Origin: Owenia fusiformis
Taxonomy: Eukaryota > Annelida > Polychaeta > Sabellida > Oweniidae
NCBI GenBank assembly: GCA_903813345.2
Contig: CAIIXF020000011.1
Coordinates: forward strand, 36,888,062-36,948,061
Direction of reading: 5' to 3'
DNA length: 60,000 nucleotides
Under the pieces are notes generated by a model that worked only from the letters and a program-made list of their open reading frames with translations, was not told the DNA's origin and searched no databases. A program made the position numbers and the translations under genes. Below, in pieces: positions 23,401 to 34,622 of this stretch (its first letter is position 1; the number at the start of each line of letters is the position of its first letter).

Positions 23401-26400
23401 CTATATCATCTTCTTCAGTACCCGGGCTTTGACCTCCTTCCTTCTCGAGTCTTGTTGCAAAAAAGGAAGATTAGCTGATATCACAATTCGATATTGTTGA
23501 TAGTAGAATGCGTTGTTTTGTTTTGTTTTCCAAATGTTGCCATGGTGCCCGGACCATGTTGTATTCTTCAAATGTAATTTTTAATGATTCGTTCATTCTT
23601 ATCCATCAATCCCTCTCTTAGTACCAGATATGTACCATGGATATCACACGAATACCACGCCGTGGGATTTTTCATTCTTAATAGAGTCTAAGTGATGTAG
23701 TGATTCATTACGAGGTAAAGTAGTTCACAGTAACAGTTACCTAGAAGAAAGATACAGCCAGAATTACGGGGGTATTCTGACATTCATAATCAGAAGTATT
23801 CTAATTCTGAAACATATGAGAGCATATAGCGGTGTTTTACAAAGATTCTCTTGTGTATGCAACTAACCATTGAGATCTTCCCAGATGATTTTGCGCTTGA
23901 AAAGAGCAATGCACTGGCTACAAGATAATCTCTGGAGTATGACTCAATCCTGAATATAATTCCCACAAAAAGAAACAAAATTAGGATCATACTTGAGAGT
24001 TTCACGTGAGACTAAATTCTGTAATAAAAGAGATTTTTGTGATGCAAAAAATGCAGGTGAAATTGTAAATCAGAATAAAAGTGTCGGCTTCCTCGTGCCC
24101 TTTTAGTATTCATGGTTAGTTGTTGCCCATTTGATGATAAACACGGTTGATTAGAAAGTCCTTACCCTCATTTGGAGCAATAAACAATGGCAGACCTTGC
24201 AAAGATTCACATACTAGAAGTATTTAAGCTGATACATGGAATGTCCAATGTTGCTGAATGCGTGAGAATTATAAGAAATACACCCCTCCCCCTCCTTTAC
24301 TGTAAAATTGGATTTTTTTTTCATTTTAACTGTACACTCCCTTCACTGTAAAGTTTGGCAAATTCGTCCCATATATATTGAATGACTAAACATAAACAGG
24401 GTAGCCCGATCGGGGATTTTGGTTGTCAAAGCTTTGGAGGAGAGAAGTCCAAGTGTGGGAACTGCTATGGAATGTATTGAGGGGAGGGGATGTACAGATG
24501 TAGCAATACACATAGATGAGAAAAATTGATTCACAACTTATGGGACCTTATCGTTTAACCCAGCCCAACCAAAAACCTATTTAACAAGACCACACCTAGA
24601 CAAACACTTCGATAACATGACATGGGAAAGCTCCACTTAACACTGTAATCAAAGGAATCATTTCTGAAGAGTTAATGATAGCACTAAACAACCTAAGAAG
24701 TACATATTTCCGAACGTGATCTGAAAAAATCGCAAAACCAATATTTAGCTTCTGAGTGGCCCAACATGACCACTACAAAGTAGGTTAACAAGGCGATGAT
24801 GTATGACTTCTGAGTCTGAGTATCATAATTTTTAAATGGAAAGATGGTTGTATCGGTAATCTTTTTTACAACTAAAGTTATCGTAACATTTGCTAAATTT
24901 TTAACTTTTTCAAAATGGCCGTGAACGCACGCTTTTGCTCTGGATCGCTTACTTACAGCATATTGGGAAACGGGTAGTTCCAGTATTTTTATCGTCCCGA
25001 TGTCAAGGGTTCAATTTTTACTTAGCTTTAAAAGAGTTTCTTTGCTACATTTATTCAGATTTCTAATTGTTTTACTGATTGAACATATAACATACGTAAC
25101 TTAAAAACTGATTGAACTATTTCTCATTTTTCTAGGGCTACTTGTGCATATCTAGAGGGACGGCGGCCGTTCTTAACCTCAACTGCGGCATCCTGCTTCT
25201 ACCCATGTGCCGAGGGTCGATCTCAGTCCTGAGAGGGTTAACGCCTTGGGTAAGTCCTAGTGAAGGTATTCAATTTCATACACTGATTTGGACAACAATT
25301 GGGATGTAATAGAGATGTTTTAATTGAATTTATATAATTACTATATCAAAAATATTCTTAATTATTATATTAATAAAAGCGTTTTATTTAAAAATCAAAA
25401 TCAATAATGATGTTGAACTGAATTGCACTAATTTTATATTTGTATTATAAAATGTAACTATTAATATAAAATGTGTCCCATAAGCCCAGGTAGGGCTGGC
25501 TATTTTAGATAGGTGACATTTAAATAAATGAATGAATAAATAAAAATGACTTAGAACCGTGGGTTCCTCGAAACATCAAAAATAAACGAGAGTGCTTTTC
25601 TTGTAGATAGGGAGACGAACCATGGTATCGCTTCTTGACAAGAGTAAAGGGTTCCACATCACGTGTGGCATTATCGTGTTCATCGCGTCTGCCTTTCATA
25701 CGTTCGGCCACCTGTTCAACGCCTTGCAATTCTCCAAGTACTACAGCAAAGTCTACGTGGATTTGAACGCTGCAAAATATCCACATCAGGATCCTCTTCT
25801 TATTGTCGTCACTACAGGTAGGTACCTTTTACAGTCTAATGCATGACTCTAATGCAAAACGTCCCTTTTGTCTTTTCAAATTATTTAAAACGTTTTCTCA
25901 AATCTGACTACGTGTACATGCTTCAATGAAATTTACAGGGTGTCCCGAAAGTATGGGGCCCCCCCTAGGCTGACATACACCAATGTTCCCATAGTATATG
26001 TCATATATCATTTTTAAGCTTATCCAAAGTTACATTGATTTGCCAAGTATTATCGTTCAACTTACAAATGAGAAAAAGTTACAGGCATTTCAAAACTTAG
26101 TGTTTGGCCAAAATTAAAGTTAATATCAGTATCCTGGAAGCTTCCTGGTCAACTCAACCCCAAGTCAACTCAACCCAAGTCAACTCAACCCTTAGTCAAG
26201 TCAACCCCAAGTCAAGTCGACCCTTAGTCAAGTCGACCCTTAGTCATCTCGACCCTTAGTCAACTCGACCCCAAGTCATCTCAACCCTTGGTCAACTCAA
26301 CCCTTAGTCAAACACCGCTAACCTGAATGTGACCAAAAATATGGGTGCTATCGTCAAAGAGAGGATGGATATTGAGTTGTAAAAAGAGGTCGGTAAGGGC

Positions 26401-29400
26401 AGATACTCCAAGGAAACGTTTCTAAAATGCCTTAAAAAAGTTTTATGAGGATTATAAAATGCCATTACCCTATTTGAAGTGCATTTAAGGTCATATCTGA
26501 AAAGAAATGCTGCTGTTAACATGGCCAAGGGAGACACGCCGACTATTAATTTTGTGTAAAACTAAACTTTAATTTTGGTAAAACACTACATTTTGAAATG
26601 GGTGTAACTTTTTCCCGTTTGAGAGTTGAACCATGATACTTGGCAAATCAATGTAACTTTGGACAAGCTTTAAAATGATATATGACACATACTATGGGGA
26701 CATTGGTGTATGTCTGCCTAGGGGGGGACCCATACTTTCGGGACACCCTGTATACGCATGCGCGCAGATACATTAGTAGAAGCAAATGACTTGCGATAAA
26801 ATCCTTACTACATGTACCTGTAGCTCGAATAAAGAAAACGGACCCAATGAAACAGAATCGGCCTTTGGAAAATGCCTAAATATTTGAAAAATAGCCCAAA
26901 ATGGGATTTAAAACATTTTTGGTCCCATTGTCAATTTCTATTTCTTTATTTCAGTTCCTGGTCTAACGGGGATCATTATGATTCTACTATTGGTGCTAAT
27001 TATGACATCTTCTACTATAGCCATGAGGTAGGAGCATATCTGTACCACACATCCACGATAAATAATTAAAACAATTTAATGCTGAAAATTTTTAGTTTCA
27101 GCATATAGCAGATTAGTAGTAAGACCATATCCTAGTTTAGTTTCAATTCCTCTAGTTTTTTAACAACTCAAGAGTAAATTAACGTGAAAATCAAGAAGAC
27201 TGAAGGGCTTAGGGCCTGGACGCCAGGCTAATTCGAAGTAATCAATGAACGTTTTTGTTTAATTGCTCTTTCAATAAAAATAAATAAGAGGTCGGTTCTG
27301 ACTATTCTCACTTGTTTAAATCCCAGGAGGAATCTGCTTCTGATTTTTCATTCATATTTCTTTTCCAAAAAGTGGGCATGTCACTGGTCAGTAATCAAGA
27401 GACATTGATGTCAGTTTTCTTTCAAAAAGACAGACGAACATCGACGATTTGAACCATTTCGTTTCCTTCGATTTAAACCACTTTTAATTGGGTTTTGAAT
27501 TACGTCCATATCGAGATTATGTTTTATTTTCTCGATATGGCAGGAATTTCAAAGTCAAACGTAACCTCTTGGGGAAGTGGTTTGAATCGGATTAACTCCC
27601 ACAGATATCGACACAGTAGAATAAACTGTATTTTATTTTAAAGAATGTACAGCTGTAACAAAATTAGAGTACATTTTTATTGTTTTTAAAGATTGGACAG
27701 CTATCAAGACGTATCAATATACATGTATAGTGAATAGTCAAAGTGAATAGTCGGTGTAAGTTTATGGATCATAATATGATAAAATGGATCATGGGTCGCT
27801 TCATAAGAGTCAATGTGGGTTTTAAGTAATAATATAAAGCATTCATACTACGGCCCTCGGCCATTATTTCACCTAACAGTCAGTACTCATGGTTTATGTT
27901 TATGTTTATGTTTACAACGGGAAACAAAACTTCAGTCAATGTACCTTGATATTGACTTTATTTCAGCATTCTCTCTTCAATATTTTAATATGATGCTAAA
28001 ATAAACATTTCAAACATTTATTTTAGGATGGCGAACTATGATCTGTTTTACTACGCACATAGGATTTTCTTTGTGCTCTTTTACGCTCTGCTATTGGCAC
28101 ACGCCATCAGGTACTATATTATTTTATTTTTAGTGTATTTATCCCAATTTTAATAACTCGAGAGCACTGTCCAAAAATAAAAAAACAACCCTATTTTGTA
28201 TTATGTAAATTCATCTCTCCTGGCATTTTTCAAAGGTGAGTCTTTTTGCGGATACTATAAGTGGTCTTTAATCTGAGTAGTTAACTTACCAAATGGTCAC
28301 ATTTTATAATTTTCCTTATGGATAACATTCAGGCAAAAATAGGCAATAGGCAAATTAAATAATTAGGCATAATTCCACTTATACAGTATGTTTAAATGAA
28401 AACCGAGAAATGATGATCTATTCTAATCCCATGCAGTATATGTTCAACAGGGGTATCCTGAAAAAACAGATGAACACAAACATGCATACGCCAGGTTGTA
28501 GCGCACTGAACGAAACGGTTCCATTTCCCGAACCAGAAGTGCCTTTTCCAGAACCAGAACATATGGACAATTCTTCTATGAAATGTGACGAAAAGCCTAT
28601 GTTTGACACACACGGTACAGAGGTAATGAATGCCGTTAGATTTGTCCTTAGAGTTACCATAAGTACCAAAGATGACCATTTGGATCCAAACATGTTCTCT
28701 TTTCAAACGTTCTTTACAATCCCTATTTGCATCATCATCTATATGACCCCAAGTGTGTACGACCAACAAGCTGATTTAGGTCATTTTGTTTGAATATGGG
28801 AGCTCGGACAATATATACAAATACTAGTAATTGAGTGTAAAAGAGAATATTATCACATATAGAATATTTGCATTGTACTGGCAATGTATTGGCATACATC
28901 TGACCCAAACTATCAAAGATTGAATTACTTAATATCACTTCTAGAACCCATGGCACCATCTATTAATAGTGTATCATCCTTGTTGACGTTTTCAGACATG
29001 GATGTGGTTATGTGGACCAATACTTGTATATGTAGCTGACACGATATACAGATATATTCGACAGAAACGTGAGAAAACTGTGGTTATAGATATAAAACAA
29101 CATGTGCACGAGCTGTTAGAATTAACCGTCAGGAAGCTGGGCTTTAAATCCAGACCTGGCCAGGTAAGATTGATTAATCAAAAAATGAATAGAATCGTTG
29201 AAAAAGTACCAATCAAATAAAAATCCGATTGTAGCTACATTTTATCATGTATATGCATTTAACATTGAGAAATTTGTTGTTCAGAACTGCAATTCAAGGA
29301 CTCATTATTAATTTTCGGCAAATATTTTTCATACCCATATTTTGGACGTCTAATTAACAATTTTTAAAGAAAATATTTTCTAATGTTCTCTTTTATATGT

Positions 29401-31437
29401 ATAGTCTAATTTCATTTTTATTTGTAGTATGTGTTAGTAAACTGCAGAAATATATCAGGATTAGAATGGCATCCTTATACAATTACCTCAGTAAGTAAAC
29501 ACAATAACAATTAGTAATTAATCACAACTTTAGAAATTGATTTAAATTTTTCGCAACTCCAGTTTTCAGTTTAACTCTCATTTGAGCGCTCAAGCCGAAA
29601 CACATGAAAATCAGTGTTAAGTATTCCTCAACATTTATCAGGCAGCTCCAATTTTAAAAACTAAATGCAGGTGTACACAGAGTAGCAGAGTAAGTTTCAT
29701 TTCTCTCAATAATCCTGGATTTTTATTTTTATACGATTTATACATAAGATTACTTCTCCAAAAATGATACAAATCATTTCAGGTTAAAGAGGAACAAAAT
29801 ACATTTACCCTACATATAAAAACTACAGGGGACTGGTCTGGTGAGTCGTTTAAATGTTTACAAAATTCCTCAATTTCAATCACGTTGATAAACCTGAGTA
29901 GCTGACAATGTTAAATAAGTAAAATGCTGTGATACTTTCTAATGATTCTTTTGTTTTTTCCTACGAAATGTAAAGAATGTTTTATTTTCCAGGACGATTG
30001 AAAGATCATCTTCTGAGACGCAACATTGATAAAGAATACATCCCACTTCATAGAAGCATAAGACCTATCAACTTGAACATAGATGGACCCTTCGGGAGTC
30101 CATGTGAAGACATTTTGAAATACAAGATTAGTATATGTGTGGCTGGGGGTATAGGAATTACACCATTTATAGCATTATTAAATTATTTAAGGTAAAACAT
30201 GTAAATTACGGAGAAAATTCGTATTGTAGACATATTGCTTTTATTGTAATAATACAGTGTTTAAGTTGTCGAAAAATTAAATAAAAAGAACAAATGGCAT
30301 AATATCGATCCTTGAAGGACACCAGTCAATAATCCAATGATTAATCAAATGCAACTTTTTGAAAGAAAAGTGTATTTAAGAGATTGAGTTTAGATCATTA
30401 ATATAAATATATACAAATATATGAACCAAAGATAATTGTTATAAAGGAAAGGTCTCATTCATCCAATGTATCGGACGTCATCCCTATATCTAAATAACAC
30501 AAGTTTTTATTTTTGCAAAACTAGTACGGGGAGCTATAATTGGAGAATCTCTTTTTAGAAAACAGTGTTCCACTACAAAACTAGAGCGTTTACACCTAAT
30601 ATGGTTGTGCCGAGATGCAGGGTGTTTTCTCTGGTTCCAAGACACTTTACTCGCAGTTCATAAAAAGGTATTTACTAGACAGATTTTTGTTCAAAAGAGA
30701 AAATGTTAAGCATTAAACAAAATAACCCCATTAAGCATAACATAAAATGCTTGCTTATCACGTCTTATTATATATTTCAGTTTTGGTCGATGAATAGGCC
30801 AGACTTTCTTGAGATCCACCTACATTGTACCTCAAATATTCTTCCTAAAATACTCGTAAGTAGATTAGTAATGCTAAATATGTACTGTTTAAAAAACTTG
30901 TCGATAGCATATTATTCATATTTAATTATAAGTGCATTATCCGAGGTCTGGGGATATTATATGACATAATTAACAAATATTGCCTTTAAGTCCATCAGAA
31001 AAACACAAATAGACAAAACACAAAACGAACCATTACAAACTAACATAAAATCAATACAAAACGGGACCCATTTGTTATTCCAGGACTCTGTTGAAAGCAT
31101 GGACGAGTTCATGATAAGTCGATTAAATATTGGTCGTCCAGATTGGAGACGCGCAATATCAGCAGTTTTGAACCGTCATGAAAAGTAAGAAAGTTTTAAA
31201 TCGAATTTAAAGAAGTCGTTTTAAGTAAGCTTGCTTATGAGATACTGGGTCTGACATACATGAAACTATAACCATAACTATACGATCGTATATATTATTT
31301 CATATTTTTTTCTTTTCAGGACCGACATTGGTGTGTTTTGTTGTGGTCCCAAGGTATTGACTAAGGACATACACAGGGTATGCTCGAAACTCTCAATCAA
31401 TAAAAATAAATTATATTGCTACCACGAGTCATTCTAG
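20428..31437 (+). CDS. NOX4: NADPH oxidase 4 (NOX4) orthologue, 15 exons, N-terminal exon not found
   Basis: This is a transmembrane flavocytochrome that passes electrons from NADPH via FAD and two hemes to oxygen; NOX4 mainly releases hydrogen peroxide and works with p22phox. Inferred exons: 20428-20523, 25136-25249, 25607-25817, 26955-27027, 28027-28110, 28451-28622, 28996-29163, 29428-29490, 29642-29689, 29783-29840, 29993-30191, 30559-30667, 30781-30855, 31084-31184 and 31320-31437; phases sum to 562 codons plus TAG. Visible motifs: heme histidines at residues 87 and 101 (GFHITCG, AFHTFGH) and at 176 and 190; E-loop cysteines in TPGCS and MKCDEKP; FAD motif HPYTITS (321); DGPFGSP (393-399); NADPH motif CVAGGIGITPF (411); VFCCGP (529) and C-terminal ESF. 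LNLNCGILLLPMCR and LFWKTY are NOX4-specific. Exon 29642-29689 is the least certain. The usual first ~20 residues are missing; an in-frame upstream extension to ATG 20308 is possible. Confidence 0.93.
20737..20870. repeat. Foldback around ATATGCATATC motifs in NOX4 intron 1
   Basis: GGTTTTGGATATGGGGTTT at 20748 and AACCCCATATCCAAACC ending at 20859 form inverted arms that continue through AGATATGCATATCTACCT and AGGTAGATGTGCATATCT around a short centre. The total is about 110-130 bp. It looks like a palindromic MITE. Confidence 0.7.
20878..21190. repeat. Inverted-repeat element enclosing a T-rich low-complexity tract
   Basis: TATCCTATACCAAGTAGAGTTTT at about 20878 is inverted as AAACTCTACTTGGCATAGGAT at about 21164. 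Between them lies about 160 bp of TTTTTTCAATTTTT-type simple sequence (20896-21066). It adjoins the foldback at 20737 and may be part of the same composite insertion. Confidence 0.65.
22050..22300 (+). repeat. Two diverged direct repeats (~120 bp each) in NOX4 intron 1
   Basis: TTAACCGACTTAGTAGTGGTCAGAT followed by AGGCCA recurs as TTAACCGACTTTTTATATTGTGGTCAAGATAGGCCA about 135 bp later, each followed by ATTCCA and a TTATTC/TGCTCATATT segment. This is probably an old tandem duplication of a repeat. Confidence 0.5.
22418..22715. repeat. Cluster of palindromes, including a 145-bp near-perfect foldback
   Basis: GTTAACGGTGG (22560) to CCGTTGG (22703) folds through AATAACGTCATTTC and GAAATGACGTTATT, then GTGAAATATTGGACC and GGTCCAATATTTCAC, around a GGCCTTCGGCC centre. 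Upstream, GGTCCATATGGACC and CCGGTCTAGAATATATTCTGG are further dyads. ACTATATCGACCTGAGAAAT at 22418 is a diverged copy of the foldback arm (ACTATATCGCCCTTAGAAAT, 22661). Confidence 0.75.
25936..26750. mobile_element. TA-flanked (Tc1/mariner-type) MITE with ~190-bp inverted ends in NOX4 intron
   Basis: The left end CAGGGTGTCCCGAAAGTATG and the right end CATACTTTCGGGACACCCTG are exact inverted repeats. The similarity continues for about 190 bp inwards (ACATACACCAATGT, AAAGTTACATTGATTTGCCA and others). A TA dinucleotide flanks each side (25934-25935, 26751-26752), as expected for Tc1/mariner insertions. There is no transposase. The interior holds a GTCAACTCAACCC minisatellite (26148-26311). It is inserted in the intron between NOX4 exons 25607-25817 and 26955-27027. 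Confidence 0.85.
26148..26311 (+). repeat. 15-16-bp minisatellite inside the TA-flanked MITE
   Basis: About 11 units of the form GTCAA(C/G)TC(A/G)ACCC(T/C)(T/A)A are arranged head to tail. Substitutions at two positions (A/G before ACCC, TTA or CAA at the end) create a mosaic of variants. Confidence 0.85.
27471..27600. repeat. Small foldback in NOX4 intron
   Basis: CCATATCGAGA (27506-27516) pairs with TCTCGATATGG (27530-27540) over a 13-nt loop. AAACCACTT (about 27475) and AAGTGGTTT (about 27577) form an outer pair. Confidence 0.6.
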
Positions 31438-34400
31438 ACAGTGTGTAATACACGTTCATCATTTACATTAACAAACAACAAGGTATTCTAAACAAACAAT
31501 ATGCGACTTGGTATTATGAAGCCTTGTCGATAGTACGTATGAGATGCTCATCCATCCTTAAGATGCTATCATATAGAAACATTGAAATACCCTTGGGTCA
31601 GGCACTCATCGTACAACGTGTGCAACGAGGCGGGCGTTCGTACAAGAGAAAAGGACACTGCTGATGTTCAACGATTCCTTCCAGACTACTGCATAACACA
31701 TATCCTATATGAACGAAGAATTGTTCAGATGCTATTTTTGATACATGTAGTACTATCATGAACACATTTCTAGGTAGCATGGAAGATGCCGTATTGGTTG
31801 CATTTGGTTGTGTGCAACATATTATTTTTGTGATTTTGGACAGTGTAACAATGAAAATACTAAATAGTGAAGCATGCGATTTGACTTTGAACTTAATTGA
31901 AAGTTGTAGTTGATGAAATATGTCATTCTGAACAGAACAGTGAAAATACTTTAAATACTGATACATGTAATCCTGAACAATTATCCTGAATGGCACAGTG
32001 AAACTACTATGTCCTGATACATGAAATTACTAAGTTTGAAACATGTGATTCTGAACAATTATCCTAAACGGAACACTGAAATTACTGAAGTGCTGAAACA
32101 TGCGATTCTGAACAATTATCTTGAACCGAACACTGAAATTACTAAGTGCTGAAACATGTGATTCTGAACAATTATCCTGAACCGAACAATGAAATTACTA
32201 ATGCTGAAACATGTGATTCTGAACAATTATCCTGAACCGAACACTGAAATTACTCAGTGCTGAAACATGTGATTCTGAACAATTATCATGAACGGAACAC
32301 TGAATTTACTAAGTGCTGAAACATGTGATTCTGAACAATTATCCTAAACGGAACACTGAAATTACTAAGTGCTGAAACATTGTGATTCTGAACAATTATC
32401 CTGAACGGAACACTGAAATTACTAAGTGCGGAAACAAGTGAATCTGAACAATAGTGAAAATATTTAAGTGCAGCATTTATGTCATTCATAGAGCTCACGA
32501 TACAGATAAGTAAAGTTGATCAAATTATAAAAAAATTGTCGAAAATTTTGTACAGAATAATGACGGGTGTAATAATATCTGACATTGCGATATTACTGTA
32601 ACTCATGCTGATACAGTTTTAAGTATGATATACACATATGAACATATCAAGAGTCATCATTTATATTTATAATCTGAATATAATAAATAATATATAATTT
32701 ATTGAGTGAGTCAATTGAACAATTCATCTTCTGTCTTTATGTGATATACTTTATTTCACCCATTTTTCCTTTTCCAATACGTGGTATAATGTGAGACGGA
32801 CATTATAGGAATATCCTATTGTTTCGAATATATATCATTTACATCCTTGAGTGAATTGCGATTTGAAATTCAATTGATATCAATGAGTGGATATAATTGA
32901 TATTTTTCAAAACCATTGAAGTGTTAGTTTATCCCATGAGAGATATTTACCCAGCGAGCATTGAATTTCAAATCATTGAAAAAATCGTCAAAAAATTGAA
33001 ACCATCGAATATCACTTTTGAAACCATCAAATCTCACTTTTTATGAGATATTTTCACAGATTGCACGATACTGATGTGTGAACATAACGTGTCGGGACAT
33101 TTTCTAAATCATCACCCCCACGATAAGTTTTTGGCAAACATCTTTGACTTAAACATGACTTAAACATGAACATTGATAATGTGACCCTTTTAAGTGGTCA
33201 CACTACCATTTTGGTACAACGATTCTGGAGTAATGGCGGGTGGTTGTACTTCTGAATCATTGGATGATTTTTGGGAAGTTTAGCTGTGGACATAAGTGCC
33301 ATGAGCTACTCAAGATTACTTGAAAATTGAGAAAAAATATAGGAGGTTTTTGCATCTCATATATTCATTCTATTAAACTGCATGATGATGTGTGTTAGAT
33401 TTCCATGTTTGATAATGTCATCATTATGAAAACAATATCCGTTCATGATACAACTGATAAAGTCAGAACTGTTCAGTATAACATAATATGACAATCAAAA
33501 TATTTTTTATTTCAATATCTTTACAAGAAACCATTCCCATAGTTTGTACATTAAAATGCTTCTCAATTTTTATAAACCCTCAGTTATACTCAAGTATATG
33601 GACAATTTACTAGAAAGTAAACACATTTTTACATAGTTTAGGGTCTATGTGACAAAAAAACTGATTATAAGCAATGTGCTCGAATGTTAAGGACGGATGC
33701 ATTGCTCATAAACTCCTCTCCAAAAGTTTGGCATCAGATTACATGTTAAAGCCCCTTTATGTTTGAATTTTTCTTTCCGCAACCTGAAACGAAGAATTGC
33801 TTTTAGGTCTAGAAATATTAATTGATATCATTTCTAATACCTGAATTTTTAACAATTACAAAATAGGTCGGGGATTATGACAGATGATGACTGATAACAT
33901 TCCTATGTAATCCAATGGGATAGGATGAGTTTGTCGCAAGTCATACACAATGTATGACAGAATGTCCATGCATCTGAGTTCTCGCAAAAATACAAGTTAG
34001 TGGACAATTGAATTTGCTAACATTATACTTTTTAGACAATAATTGATTTGTTTCTTCAGGTTCAACAAAGTTATAAGTTTCCAAAGTCAAAATTATTTAT
34101 TAGAAACCTCTCCCATTAAAATTACACAAGAGGCAAACAATGATTTAAAAAAATATTTTGCAGCTCTGTGAAAAAGTTAGAGAATTCATATTTTTATACT
34201 AATTTTTTTTAGCGAATCTTTTGCCGAATAGATATCCTATACTAAAATCTAAATTCCCGATTTCACCATTTCGTATTGGTTTATAATGATGATTTTTCAA
34301 AATTCATCAAACTTGGCATCAATTTTCGAAATAAAGTCAAGTTACTTCTTCGTTTTTATCATGAGTATTATCAGGGTATGTAAAATTCAAACATGAAGAG

Positions 34401-34622
34401 GCTTTAACCCATAGTCCAATGGAGGAGCTAAGGTTGCCAAACTATTGAAGGGAAGTTTATGTATCGATTTTTGTCCAATACTCAATAAGTTATTAAACGT
34501 TCGTGATCCTTGAATTAAAGTTCTATTGCACAGTCCCATTGATGCACTTGCTTGTGTCAAATGAACGGAGTGGTACCTTAACAAATATTATGACGATTTT
34601 GGACATATGGCTAAAATCAGCT
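31438..34622. other. Intergenic region between convergent NOX4 and GT92 genes
   Basis: The two genes point towards each other, so this holds both 3' UTRs. The only structure I see is the minisatellite at 31920-32450. The rest is AT-rich with scattered short ORFs that match nothing and have no splice context. Confidence 0.6.
31920..32450 (+). repeat. Minisatellite, ~56-bp unit, about nine copies
   Basis: The unit contains CTGAAACATGTGATTCTGAA, CAATTATCCTGAAC and CGAACACTGAAATTACTAAG, repeated from about 31920 to 32450 with small length changes. It begins about 480 bp after the NOX4 stop, so it may be in the NOX4 3' UTR. Confidence 0.9.

Noticed and set aside
28392-28769. 125-codon minus-strand ORF over a NOX4 exon
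   Set aside because: It is the antisense shadow of the E-loop exon 28451-28622.
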